From contig NDFF03000037.1 in NCBI GenBank assembly GCA_002150815.3, positions 62,001 to 126,000 on the forward strand: a stretch of 64,000 nucleotides of DNA, given 5' to 3'. Shown piece by piece: positions 1-11,287 of the stretch. Below the pieces are notes generated by a model that saw only the letters and a list, made by a program, of their open reading frames with translations, searched no databases and was not told the DNA's origin. Position numbers and translations under genes: made by a program. This DNA comes from Grammothele lineata (taxonomy: Eukaryota > Basidiomycota > Agaricomycetes > Polyporales > Polyporaceae). Positions within the stretch are counted from its first letter, which is position 1, and each line of letters begins with the position of its first letter.

Positions 1-444
1 TTGTATCACGTACCCCTCACACCAACCAGGAATGTAGTACGAATGCGATACAGGCTGTCGCTTGTACGTATTGATTTTCTATCCTCGCCCTACCGTTTTC
101 CGCCCTATCTTTTTCCGCAGTCCGAACAAGCTCTAGCACAACACAATCCATGGTTGGAGCTGCCCAGCCCTGATCTAGTGTAGTGCCAAGTCCAGCCTCG
201 ACCGTCACTTGCCCTCTCCTTCAAATCTTCCCCAATACAAATTTTCGGTGCCCGGTCCGACATGTTCACGTAGCACATGTGTAAGTACCACAAGTGCGTC
301 TTCCTTCACCGCTTCTGTATGTTAGGACCCTTGATAGTGGGGCACGGTGAGGACTTCACTGCTTCACTTATATACACACAACTAGTGGGTGGATGTCTGT
401 GCCCGCTCCGGTCTTCTTGTCGAACTCAACGCCTTTTCTCAGAC
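1..444. other. Intergenic / upstream region of the GMC gene
   Basis: No reading frame here has protein-like composition or a recognisable motif. The last 100 bases are presumably the promoter and 5' leader of the GMC oxidoreductase that begins at 445; a TATA-like stretch (ttatatacac) lies at about 367-376, roughly 70 bases before the start codon. Confidence 0.4.
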
Positions 445-3343
445 ATGTCTACGCCGATCTCCTCGCCACAACACTTCATCTCTACTAGCTACGACTATCT
501 AATCGTCGGTGGTGGTACCGTAGGACTTGCATTGGCGGCAAGGTTAGTTCCTTCAAATTAAAGGCGCTGTCGTTGTCACTCACATACATGGGCTCGTTGA
601 TCTGTTCACAGATTGACTGATGACCCTTCTGTTACTGTTGGTGTCATCGAGGCGGGCGGTTGGTACCCCGATGCAGATGGAATCAATATCCCAGGTGAGC
701 TGGCGACCCCTACGAGCGAGTCCTTTTACTGAAAGTGCGCCACTAGGATTCGTCGGTTCGACGCTTGGTAACCCGAACTACGACTGGATGTTCGCGACCG
801 TTCCGCAGAGACACGCGAATAACCGATCGATCTTTCTGCCTCGGTATGTTCTGAGGCTCCATGGATAGCTGTATACTCACAGTGTGGCATCGGCGACAGG
901 GGAAAGGTCTTAGGGGGCACATCCGCAGTATGTGCATATGCATTATCACTGAATCACGATCTCCCTCGATCGCTGAATTGCGGACGCGTAGCTCCATTAT
1001 CTCGGTATGAACCGGTGAGTGCTGTTTCTCCGACTCTTCCAATCTATCAGTCTAACTAGTAAGTATATCAGTGCCGCCGCCCACGAATACGACGGTAAGT
1101 TCAGTGACCTCCATTGTCCTTCACGTGTCTTGCTGATCACGGCTCAGCTATTGAGACATTAGGGAACCGTGGGTGGAATTGGAAGCAATTTCTCGAATAT
1201 ATGAAGAAGGTATTGTCGCCAGTCCTCCCGCGGGTTTATGTTGAACTGTCATTTTGTGCAGTCCGAGACTACCTTGCCCGTCTCTGCCGACGTGGCTGCC
1301 AAGTACTCTCTGGCCGCACCAAGTACGCGATGGCATGGTACCTCGGGGCCCATAGTGAAAGGATTTCCGACACACTTTAGCTCGCTTCACACACAATTTA
1401 CCGAGACTTTAGAAAATCTCGGCGTACCGAAGAACGAAGACTCAGTTGGTATCCATATACTCGTCATATCTTGACATTTCTAACCGGAGCGCTCGCTATG
1501 CACACAGTTCGGTGGCGAGATTATCGGAACTACGCAAGGTTTCGCATCCATAGAACCGGAGACCGCGACTCGTAGCTATTCTGCTAGTGTACGTAATCGC
1601 TTCGCTCCGATCCTCTCATGCGGGTCACCCATCGATGGATAGGCTTATTATCAACCCAATGCCTCGAGGACGAACTTCGTCGTGCTGACAAACGCACTTG
1701 TATCCAAGATCAATTTCCGCTCGGACGATGCACCTCTGATCGCTACAGGGGTTGAATTCGTTCATGATGGTCATAAGTTTGCTGTTGCAGCGGAGATGGA
1801 AGTCATTCTTTGCGCAGGTGTGTACCCACGTAGGTTTGAGGCTGTATATCCATAAACTTAACTCGAACAAGGCGCGTTCCAATCACCTCAAATACTGGAA
1901 TTGTCCGGTAAGGGATACATCATCTCAAGTCCTCATGATTTCTCATGGCGTTCTTAAAGGTATCGGAAGAAAGGATGTTATGGAGAAGTTTGGCATATCG
2001 ACGCTTGTAGAGTTACCTGGAGTTGGGGAAAACCTGCGTGAGCACTCACGCATGTAGTATCTAAACAGAGCTCAACGTAAGCCCACTTCTGACAGAGGCA
2101 AGTGGCGGACATCACTCCTAGTGCTATGCCGTCGTCTTCACGGTTCATAGGAACACATTTTCGTTCCAATCATCTACGAGATTGATCCTAAGTATGATAC
2201 ACTTGACGATGCTCAAGATCCAGCCAAAATGCAGAAGGCATTAGAGCTCTAGTACGTACTTTGATGATTGTATGTCAGTGGAGCGCACGTTTAATCTGAT
2301 AATTCTCAGCCAGCAAAAGAAAGGACCTCTCGCGAATCCTGTGAGCCTTCTATGGGGCTGGCTGCCTTCGGCGACGTTTCTTGTAGATGAGGAACGCAAC
2401 GCGTGGTGCGACGGGCTTCGTGCCCTCATTTCCGAGGAGAAAATACCACCTGGTCAGAGGAAGCAGCTTGAGATTCAGCTCAAGTATTTCCTCGACCCCT
2501 CTTCTGCAGAGGCCGAGTCAGTGTTATCCCTAACTGCATATACTTGGCTTACAAGCAAACGTGAATGCTTTCAGGATTATGGTGTTTCCAGGTTTCTTTC
2601 CGGTCGAGCAGTCGAAGCCGGCGCCCGGGTCGCGATATTTGTCTCTGCTCGGTGCGCTACCACATCCGCTGTCACGCGGCTCTGTGCATATCGCCTCAGA
2701 GGACGCACATACAACACCCGCCATCGATCCTGGTACGTGACGTCGTACATCATCACATGCGGTGTTTGTCGAATTAATCTCGCGTTCCATGAGACTTCTT
2801 CTCAAATCCCCTCGACGTACACATTATGCTGAGCATTGTCAAGTTCATCCTGAAGGTGTACAATACAACTCCTCTAGAGGCAGCTGTGAAACGTCGAGTC
2901 GTACCGAGCACAGAGGAGAGTGCGAATGACGAGGCATTGACTGAGTATATCAAGAACAACTTGAGCATTGTCCACCATCCTTTGGGAACAGCGGCTATGT
3001 TACCGAAGGAAGACGGCGGCGTGGTCGACTCCGAGTTGAAGGTTTATGGGACCGCGAACGTACGCGTGGTGAGTGGATTTTTGTTGGCGAATGCCGTATG
3101 TGGTGTGATGGTACATTCCCTCACAGGTGGATGCGTCTATACTGCCTTTGGTGAGTGATTTGAATCATTCTTTCCTGCGTTCGCATGGATTCTGATGTGA
3201 TTTATACTCAGCAACTCGCAGCTCACCCCCAAGCGACTCTATATGGCATCGCGGAGAAGGTCTGCGTTCCCTGAAATCTTGGATTTCGCCAGACTTACAT
3301 GTATACGCAGGCCGCCGAGATCATCAAGGCATCTCGCAAGTAG
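445..3343 (+). CDS. GMC-family FAD oxidoreductase (aryl-alcohol oxidase-like)
   Basis: Multi-exon gene for a flavin-dependent alcohol/aldehyde oxidoreductase of the glucose-methanol-choline family. Exon 1 from ATG 445 gives the Rossmann FAD motif YLIVGGGTVGLALAAR; then follow EAGG, the GMC signature GGTSALHYLGMNRAAAHEYD (needs two introns between about 930 and 1075), LGNRGWNW, LPGVGENL, and at the 3' end HHPLGTAAML and VDASILPL..AHPQATLYGIAEK, the active-site region that holds the family's His and second His/Asn. The last exon ends at TAG 3341-3343. There is no N-terminal signal peptide (MSTPISSPQHF), so unlike secreted aryl-alcohol oxidases it is probably intracellular; the substrate cannot be read from sequence. 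One junction is problematic: the donor after position 2037 leaves phase 1, while the exon starting at about 2151 (EHIFVPIIYEID) is open only in phase 0. The gene may carry a frameshift or an unusual intron there. Confidence 0.85.
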
Positions 3344-4165
3344 ATGAGGAGAATTGGCGTGTGGTTTAAACACAATGTCTGTTCTTGTAACAGGCTATCT
3401 TGTTCATCGGCGGTTTCTTGACGAATTCTCAGTGATATCCCGAGAGTGCTAGGAACGGTATTGAGACGCCAAACATCTGTATTAGCTACCTGATAGTAAG
3501 TAAGTACCCGTCAAGCAAGACAGCTTGCGCGAAGTGCCCGACGCCGTTTGCCACAGATTCCTAGACTATTTTGACGTCATTGCTCCTTGCAGAGCGCGCT
3601 CATCAGACATAGTCACCTCAGCTTTCAAACTACACACACATCAGAATTCTACTTCACGAGTAACACCAACATGCCAGTGATCTACCACATGCAAACGACA
3701 CCAGCAGAACGTTAAGGTCGTTATCAGGATGAACCAGTGTCTCGAGCGGCGGTTTCCCCTGATGTCGTCAGGCAAGTTACACGTACCGGCTTCTACTAGG
3801 TAGTACTTGTGGTCGGTACCGCGTGGCGTTTGCGTCTCATGGCATGTATCCTGTTCTCTACACATTCTACAAGTTCTACTGAGCACTTTGTACCATGTAA
3901 GAAAGTTCCCCGTGATCGTCTTCATAAGTACCTCGATCAAATAGGTACGTTGTACGTCGGAACAACTCTTCCGCTGAACAAGTCAGCCCCACCCCAAAAT
4001 GGGTGCGATGTCGACTGCGGTCGGTACGTACACTTTAGTGGTCATCCATCTAAAAATTGCATATCCGAGTTGTTACCTTCCAGGTCCAGAGTGCTTCGAC
4101 CACGTCTCGCTCCTCACCTCCTTCATACCCGAGCCAGGACCGAGGGCTAGGTATCGGGAGGCGCT
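3344..4165. other. Gene-poor interval
   Basis: Downstream of the GMC gene. Short open frames exist on both strands (about 100 codons at most), but none has a motif, a plausible intron pattern or a partner elsewhere in the window. The right-hand neighbour is a decayed secreted-protein gene, so this may be old degraded sequence. Confidence 0.4.
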
Positions 4166-4559
4166 TCATAAGCACCTAGTCAGGCTCGGGCTCATCGGTT
4201 CGTGAGCCCGAGCTTTTTCAAGCCGGATATCGAGTGCCACCCCCGAAGCCCGGGCCTGATTACTTAGGACGACGGAGTCTAGTCCGCCTGGCGGTCCTGC
4301 GAGATGATGACATTCTCCACCGCAGGAGCGGACACCAATTGCCACCGAGACGTCTTCTGGACCAGAGAGCGAGGCCTGAAAGAACGTGGAATGTTAATCG
4401 CGTTCGTGAGAAACGAGATGAAGTATAGCAAATGCCATGTACCGGCTTCTCGACAGAGACGACCGTGTTGCTACCGGGCGCGAAAGTCTGGTTGGCTACA
4501 GGTTCGGCGATTCTCACCTTTGCGCAGAGGTGGCAGAGGCAACTCAAACGGTGGCATGC
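4166..4559 (-). pseudogene. Decayed copy of a small secreted protein family (paralog of the gene at 28406-28939)
   Basis: On the minus strand, about 4517-4443 reads VRIAEPVANQTFAPGSNTVV, then SVEKP, followed by an intron-like segment (donor GTACAT at 4442, acceptor CAG ending at 4376, 67 nt), and an exon from 4375 reading ASLSGPEDVSVAIGVRSC. The intact gene at 28406 reads ...IEVDKP | intron | NSLSPSVDVSVAIGMESC, with the intron at the same place and phase. The remnant has no in-frame ATG with a signal peptide: the only nearby ATG (about 4556) is in a different frame. After the SC motif the family's central and C-terminal parts (FTGAY, QNFTVQVP, VAHFYL) cannot be found; the frame stops at 4166. 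So this is a truncated, frame-disrupted relic. An unannotated upstream exon that rescues the start is possible but not seen. Confidence 0.6.
4184..4213. repeat. Perfect 11-bp inverted repeat with 8-nt loop, followed by T5
   Basis: GCTCGGGCTCA - TCGGTTCG - TGAGCCCGAGC followed by TTTTT. It falls inside the decayed secreted-protein copy. It resembles a bacterial intrinsic terminator but the context is eukaryotic, so no function is claimed. Confidence 0.6.
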
Positions 4560-5227
4560 TCACTAGTACTCCACAGCCTGCTACACCAAGTTAGCAACCA
4601 TCATCAGGGAAGAGAGGCCGAAGGTCCGTACCACTCGTAGGTTTCGACGTTTGTGTCGGTCCGAATTCCACGTCCAGTCCTCCCAGCACCTGAACGCTAA
4701 AGTTGCAGGACGGAACATAACCGGCCGTGTGACGAGTAGCTGTGTAAAGGCCGAAACTAAGGTCTGCATCCTATGACGGTTTGCCACACTGGGAGATGAG
4801 TATCACTACGCCGCAAGTATGTGACAAACACCACTCTGATTAGGAGTTGCGATAACTGCAGGAGCGCGAGCAGAGCAAAGGCTCGTTATTTTCTTGCAAG
4901 ATTTCAGGGATATGCTGTGACCGGTGATGCTGGGCAGTGGGAATGCCTTGCTCCGAGGTCCACCTAGGGGCTGATGATGGTTACATCCAAGGACGTCGGG
5001 CGGCTGTGTTTCACTCTGGAGGGCAAGTTCCTGCGAGTTCGGGCGCCTGATACGTACCACTGGCTCTAACACTGGCTCAGGAGGAGGATCTCGACCGGTT
5101 CCCACTGACACTCGGCTGGCTGACGCCGACCACACGCTTTCCATTAGCTGCACGCTACTCGCAGGAGGCGGTTCAGCATCTATCCAAGTAGTATCGTCGG
5201 ACTTGGAGATATCGGTGAGCCACAGTC
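4560..5227. other. OGG1 upstream region with one weak minus-strand open frame
   Basis: A minus-strand frame is open from about 5217 down to the stop at 4806 (over 130 codons), reading WLTDISKSDDTTWIDAEPPP near its upstream end and rich in Ser/Pro after that. It has no ATG until MQLMES (about 5153) and no recognised domain. It could be an exon of a divergent gene, a relic, or chance. The last bases before 5228 should hold the OGG1 promoter. Confidence 0.25.
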
Positions 5228-6744
5228 ATGACCACTGCCATCCCTGTGGGCTTCCGCGCTCTGCCGCTCCCTCTTGCCCAACTCTCCCTTGCTGCTGTTC
5301 TCAAATGTGGCCAGTCATTTCGATGGAACGTTTTTGCCCTTCATGAAGACCAGCCTTTCCCCGACTCGTCTCTACCAACACACGAATACCGACTCTGTCT
5401 TCGTGATCGCGTAGTCTGCCTTCGCCAATCTCCTGACACCCTCTTCTACCGCTCTGTCTTTCCACCTTCCAGCACTGGAGACTCCGAGACGAGGGAAGCG
5501 GAAACTTTGGCATGGATACGTGACTACTTCCAGCTCGACATCGACCTAGTCGGCCTTTACCGTCAGTGGGGTGCGCTGGATCCCGTCTTCCGACGGCTGC
5601 AGGATCGCTTTGAAGGGATTAGGATGCTCAGACAGGATCCGTTCGAAACCCTTATCTCGTGGGTGCATTTTCGCTAAATCGTGTTCACGATACATTCTCA
5701 CGTGTTCACTTTAGTTTCATCTGCTCCTCGAACAACAATATAGCACGTATCACGAAGATGGTCAAGTCTTTGTGCACCACCTATTCGCCGCCACTCCTGA
5801 CCCTTCCTCCACCTATTGGGGCTAATCTTGGAGGCGACGCGTATCACCCATTTCCACCACCATCGGCTCTTGCAGCTCCGGGAGTCACGGCCAGGTTACG
5901 CTCTCTAGGCTTTGGTTACCGTGCAGACTTCATACACAAGACAGCTGCTATGCTCGTGGATACATGTGGAGCCGTCAAGGATGTAAAATCGGCATTAGAA
6001 CCACCAGAGACGTGGCTTCTCACTCTAAGGAAATCGAGTACTCCAGAAGCACGAGCTGAATTACTCAAACTAATGGGCGTGGGCCGAAAAGTCGCGGATT
6101 GTATTCTGCTCATGAGCCTCGACAAGGTGAGGAATTTCCTAGCGGTTGTCGAGCGAGGAAGGAGTTGACCTATTGGATATAGAGAGAGGTCGTCCCTGTA
6201 GATACCCACGTCCATCAGATTGCGGTAAAGCACTACGGGCTCCGTGGTTCTGTGAAGGCAGGAATCATGTCAGCCAAATTGTATGACGATGTTAGCGCTA
6301 AATTGGCTTCAGTCTGGGGCGAATACGCTGGGTGGGCTCATTCTGTACGTTTTCATTATCTCTATGCACTCTGAAGAACTCTCATCATTGTCTCCTCAGG
6401 TATTGTTCACGTCTGACCTAAAGGCCTTCTCCTCATATGGACTCTCCACACCACCCATGCCTTCCACGCCTGCTCTCACTCCTGACAGAGTCTCTCTGAG
6501 CTCGCAAGGCAGCCCAAGGTTTTCAACCCCGGATCCCTCGGTATTAACGAAGCGTAAACGTGCCCAATTGAAATCCGAAAGCACAAGAGCCCTGGTGAGG
6601 GCGACAGAAGTAGAAGAGACACTTGTCCAGCTGGAGATAGGGAACGAGGCTCTGTCGAATGTCGTAGGAGACACAAGCCTAGCTGAGCGCGTGAAGAGGC
6701 GAAGACGAGCAGTGGTTTCCGCAGCACCAACCCCCGCACTGTAG
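5228..6744 (+). CDS. OGG1: 8-oxoguanine DNA glycosylase/AP lyase
   Basis: Base-excision repair enzyme that removes 8-oxoguanine opposite cytosine and nicks the abasic site; expected in nucleus and mitochondria. Four exons fit: 5228-5658, 5715-6126, 6183-6344 and 6400-6744, joining to 449 residues, near the family's usual length plus a tail. The N-terminal OGG domain shows LAAVLKCGQSFRW. The helix-hairpin-helix reads GVGRKVADC, with the Schiff-base lysine at residue 269, and PVDTHV supplies the catalytic aspartate at residue 288. The K-to-D spacing of 19 equals that of human K249/D268. YAGWAHSVLF in the last exons matches the conserved C-terminal helix. After that comes a roughly 100-residue Ser/Pro- and basic-rich tail (KRKRAQLK, VKRRRRAV) that could serve nuclear import; this is inference. 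Confidence 0.93.
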
Positions 6745-6998
6745 CTTATTTAGTTTGGTATCTGATATTATATCTATCATCGCCCGACTATCTGGGCTTA
6801 GGCATTATGCCCCCTCTCTGCGGACGACTTGTGCATACCATTCCCTTCTCCGAGAATCACGGGAAGCGCCCGAGTCTGCGTAGAGACGCCGCGCGTCATC
6901 GCTCTTCGTCGACTGACGCTCATCTAATCGCCTTCCCTCGCACATTCCCTCTCATACCCCACTGACGTCCCTACCATCACCAGGCAAAACCAGTCACG

Positions 6999-9133
6999 AT
7001 GCCTGAGCCGTCTACCTCCCAGCTGAAAGTGAGGGAAAAGACCACCGACCCCGAACCGATCGAGGCAGGCGCGCACGTAAACGGCGGAGGCCCAGACGAG
7101 GACGAGGCCTCCGAGCCGAGCTCCGACGGTGCACTATCCGGCGACGATGCGCCCACCGCGGGCTCGTCCAGCGCGCAGAACCCATCGACGGCGAGCAAAA
7201 AGAAGAAGAAGAAGCGGTCCAAGGCGGCCAAGGCACTCGCCGCTCTGCGTCCTGGAGGGAGCAAGGACGCGATCCCGGACGACGTCGTCCAGATCGTGCT
7301 CGACAAAGTCCGTGCAGAGGGCGGCGAGGCGGCTGCAGCGGCAGACCCGGAGACGGTTAGGAAGGCCCTTGAGCAGATGAAGCTGCGGGAGATGCTGCAG
7401 GGAAAAGCGGGCATCGGCGGTAAGAACAAGAAGGATACGGGTGGGCATAAGGTGAGTCCGGGTGTGGGTGTGCGATGCGGGTATACCGGATGGAAGCTAA
7501 GCTTTCGCGGAATAGTTCTGGTCGACGCAACCCGTTCCACAGCTAGGTGAGTGTGGCGTCTGAAGATTTGCCTAAGTGTATTGAAGGGTATGTGCAGGTG
7601 ACGCCCCCGCTGAGGTCGATGGGTGCATCGAACCTTCATTACCCCCCGAACAGCTGCGCCAGGACCCGTATCCGCTGCCCAAGGAATTCATGTGGTCCAC
7701 GCTGGATATAACCAATGCCGCAGAGGTATGGCTGCTTCAATTCTTCACATATCTCTCCGGTTTAACGCGCTTACCCAGCTACGGGAGCTCTACGAGCTTC
7801 TGTCCGCCAATTATGTCGAAGACGACGACGCGTCTTTCCGCTTTCAGTACTCCGCAGAGTTCTTGTCATGGGCACTCATGCCACCGGGGTTCCACAGAGA
7901 CTGGCATATTGGAGTACGCGTGTCTTCCAGCAAGAAACTGGTGGCTTTCATCTCGGCCGTCCCAATACGGGTTCGTGTGAGGCAGAAGTAAGTCGGCCTG
8001 ACGTCATATCTTCGTGGCCGCCATCGACATAACCGCTCATACCCCGATACAGTGACATTAACGCGAGCGAGGTTAATTTCCTCTGTGTTCACAAGAAGCT
8101 CCGTTCGAAGCGGTTAGCACCCGTACTCATCAAGGAAGTGACGCGGCAATGCAATCTGAAGGGCGTCTTCCAGGCGTTGTATACAGCTGGCGCGTTCTTG
8201 CCTACGCCGGTAACCAGCTGCCAGTACGTACTCGATATTCGCGTGACCATGCAGAAACTGACAGACCGCGCACAGATACTACCACCGTTGCTTGAATATA
8301 CCCAAGCTGGTAGACATCGGGTTTACGGGCGTCCCATCTAATATGACGCTCGCACGCATGATCCGCTTGCACAAGGTCCCCGATCGCCCGCGTCTACTCG
8401 ACCATGGTCTACGGGAAATGGATGACGATGATGTGGAGCAGGTTGGCGATCTCTTTGCTCGCTATATGAAGCGGTTCGACATGATCCCCATCATGAGCGA
8501 AGATGAGGTCCGGCATCAGTTTCTTAGCGGCCGTGGAGAAGGCCCGCGTGGACCCGACAGTTGGAAATCAAAACGAGAGGGGCAAGTTGTCTGGACGTAT
8601 GTCGTCGAGGTGAGCCGTCTCTACACGCCGCCTCAGGATAATTTGGACGACCGATATTGATGTCGCCGCCGACGTTAGGACCCCAAGACGCACAAGATCA
8701 CCGACTTCTTCTCGTTCTATTCACTCCCTTCGACGGTCATTCACCACGAGAAGCACAAGCTTCTCAATGCGGCTTACATGTTCTATTACGCGACGGAGAT
8801 CGCATTCGAGCCCGGTGCGGAGGCAAGTGGCCGCCTCAAGAAGCGCCTTGAAGAGCTTGTTGGCGACGCGCTTACCGTCGCGGAGCGTGCGGGTTTCGAC
8901 GTCGTGAATGCCATGACGCTCATGGACAACGTCTCCTTCCTTCGGGATATGAAAGTTTGTCCTAATAATGATCCCTGATGTGGTCGAGCATTGCTGACAC
9001 AAGCATACAGTTCGGCAAAGGAGATGGGCTCCTCAACTTCTACCTGTACAACTGGCGCACAGCGCCCCTGGCAGGCGTGGCTCCCGTGGGCGACGTTCCG
9101 GCAGGCAAGGGCGTAGGCGTAGTGATGTTGTAA
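6999..9133 (+). CDS. NMT1: Glycylpeptide N-tetradecanoyltransferase (N-myristoyltransferase)
   Basis: Transfers myristate from myristoyl-CoA to N-terminal glycines of proteins such as Arf GTPases and protein kinases; cytosolic and ribosome-associated. ATG 6999 opens an acidic, low-complexity N-terminus with a lysine run ([10 protein letters not shown]), the usual ribosome-targeting type of segment. After several short introns the conserved core follows: [75 protein letters not shown] and [11 protein letters not shown]. The protein ends GKGVGVVML at TAA 9131-9133; NMTs use the C-terminal carboxylate as catalytic base, so an intact hydrophobic end is significant. Two bases or so at exon edges are uncertain, but all core blocks join in order. 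It converges with UFD1 about 210 bp downstream. Confidence 0.93.
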
Positions 9134-9344
9134 CCTTAATCCCTGTTACAACCATATATGAAGGAAAGCGCAAGTGTATCATGTAGTCTGTAGCAAACAC
9201 GATCTATTGCGTCGGAATAAATTGTACAGGTGTATGCCATGCTGACGTGTTGTCGCCGGAGACTTCATCATTTCATCATCGTACAGAGCGCAGAAGGGTG
9301 ATGGTGTCCATGTCACGGGAAGTAGTAGCTCGGGACGTCGACTA
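9134..9344. other. 3' intergenic between convergent NMT1 and UFD1
   Basis: About 210 bp that must hold the 3' ends of both transcripts. No gene seen. Confidence 0.5.
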
Positions 9345-11061
9345 CTAATCGCTGTCGTACTCGATGTACTCGTCATCATCTTCGTCGCCCTCGTCCGCGT
9401 CGTCGGACTCGGGGGTTGGACTCCGCTCCCGTTGAACCCGTCGTGTGCCATTGCGGTTGGGTAGAACTGGGACACTGGCCCCTCCTGCGCCTACTGCGCG
9501 GGGTCCTATATGTGGTTGTGAAGGGCGGCTTCCTAGTGCTTGACCACCGGATCCCCAAGACACCGTAGATGACGGCTCTTCCTTGGATTTGCCCTTTGCG
9601 GAAGACGACGGCTGTGACCTCCCGTTGAGAGTATGACCCGATCCAAAAAACGTACTCGGCTGGGAAAGAAAGCGATCAGCTAACGAGCTGTGAAGCAACG
9701 AGGATAAGTGAAGTTACCTCCATCTGAGACGCATTCGTGTCCCGGGCTGGCGGAACATATGGTTGGACGGGGAATCCGAAGAAGAGGCGGCCGAACGTCA
9801 GATTCAAGGGCGCTGGAGCGGAAGATTCGTTCTCAAGGCTATCGTTGGTAACGATGCGATGTTTGCTAGGGGGGGCATATTAGTATACGTGTATCGCACA
9901 AAACCGCGTACTCACTCCGTACGGATGATCTTGCTTCCCTCGGGAGCTTCTTCAGCTTTCCTGTGACTGATGCCCTTGCCCTTCGTCTTACGGCCTCCTA
10001 GGGTTTCACCCTTCCCTTTGAAACTCTCCCAATGATCTCCATCTTTACTGATACCGGTGGATCTAGAAGCACCGCCAGTGAAGCCACCAGCCATAGATGA
10101 ACCCGGTCTGGACGAGCCAGGGGTGGACGAAGCTAGGTCAATGTTAAGCTTCGAAGCCATGGTAGATTGCGGCACGGGTTTCGGTCGTTCAGGCTCAACA
10201 TAACCGACAGGAGCTGCGAAGTCGACCTCCAAGTCAGTGTCTATGACACTAATCCCTTCACCACCAGGATGCGTCTCCATGACAAGTAAGCCGAATACGA
10301 TGGTGTTATAGGATATCTCAATGATATCGCCTTGAGTGAGAGCAGCAAAATTCCGCAGCGCCTGCTCAAGGCTGCAGTCATTTCAGAGAGAATTCCGATC
10401 GTGGCAAGAAATATCACGTACACGGCCTTAGGGTCAGAGATCTCTAGGAAGTCCACGGTTTGCGCCTGAAGCTTCACAAGCTTGCCCTTGGGGAGTTCGC
10501 AGCCGGTTATACGGATAGGATCTCCTTCGCTGAGACGCAGCGTTTGCATCATCCAATGAGGCAAATGTACACATCCCTCCTCAGAAATGAATTCCAGGAC
10601 ACCCGCGTGTGTAGAAGCAGCTGGATTGGCAGGGTTGCGAAGCTTGAACATCCAAGGACCTTGTAGATCCATATCATGTAGGTTCGCCAGAGCAGAGGAC
10701 GGCATAATGACTTCATATCTTGTGGTCAGGAGGACGTGATCCAAGGGATATAGGATAGGACGTACTCTTTCCACCGTAACTGACATTCTCCCGAGGGCGT
10801 CCGGGAAGCATTGCAACGCTGTATGCCTTGAAGTATTCATCGTAGGATCGAGGGTTTGGCCTACCCGCGCGCATACCAATGCCACCCAACCCTCTGCATA
10901 ATGGATGAGATAAGAACTCGTAGCAGTCGAAGAATACTCACTGGGCGAATTGTGCAAAGAGACCGCCGGCAGGACCCGCATCGAAGTCGTCTTGTCCACC
11001 GAACTATGACAATGTCAGAAAGCAATGGTGCCAGAAATAATTCAAAACATACGAAAGCCAT
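9345..11061 (-). CDS. UFD1: Ubiquitin fusion degradation protein 1
   Basis: Substrate-recruiting partner of Npl4 in the Cdc48/p97 segregase complex, which extracts ubiquitinated proteins from the ER and chromatin. The first exon is just ATG GCT TTC (11061-11053) followed by a GTATGT donor; the second gives FGGQDDFDAGPAGGLFAQFAQ-type sequence, typical of the UFD1 start. The Ufd1 double-psi barrel follows: DHVLLTTRYEVIMPSSALA, GPWMFKLRN, VLEFISEEGCVHLPHWMMQ, PKGKLVKLQAQ and LEQALRNFAALTQGDIIEI. The C-terminal half is Gly/Ser/Pro-rich (MAGGFTGGASRSTG) and ends in a very acidic run, DEDDDEYIEYDSD. It is divergent from CCT4 with a 226-bp gap. Confidence 0.92.
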
Positions 11062-11287
11062 AATGAGATATGTATCAGAGGCGGATGGAAGGGCGGAAGA
11101 GAGAGACAGGAATGGTCGGAGCGGGGCAAGACGCGTACAGGCCACAACGCGTAATCCTGGGCGCTTCAACGCACGTGCCATTATCATCATCGAGCGCTTG
11201 TTCTGCGTTTTCGGGTCTTGCGCGTCTCCTGGACCATACAGATCCAGAGTGCCGCGTCCAATCCACCTCAGTCCACCTCCCATCGCC
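11062..11287. promoter_or_regulatory. Shared divergent promoter region of UFD1 and CCT4
   Basis: The only non-coding sequence between the two start codons. Both genes serve protein quality control, so co-regulation is plausible, but no defined element was recognised. Confidence 0.5.

Noticed and set aside
6977..7639. 220-codon minus-strand frame opposite the NMT1 N-terminus
   Set aside because: Antisense shadow of the low-complexity NMT1 exon; no motif, and the plus strand has a clear gene.
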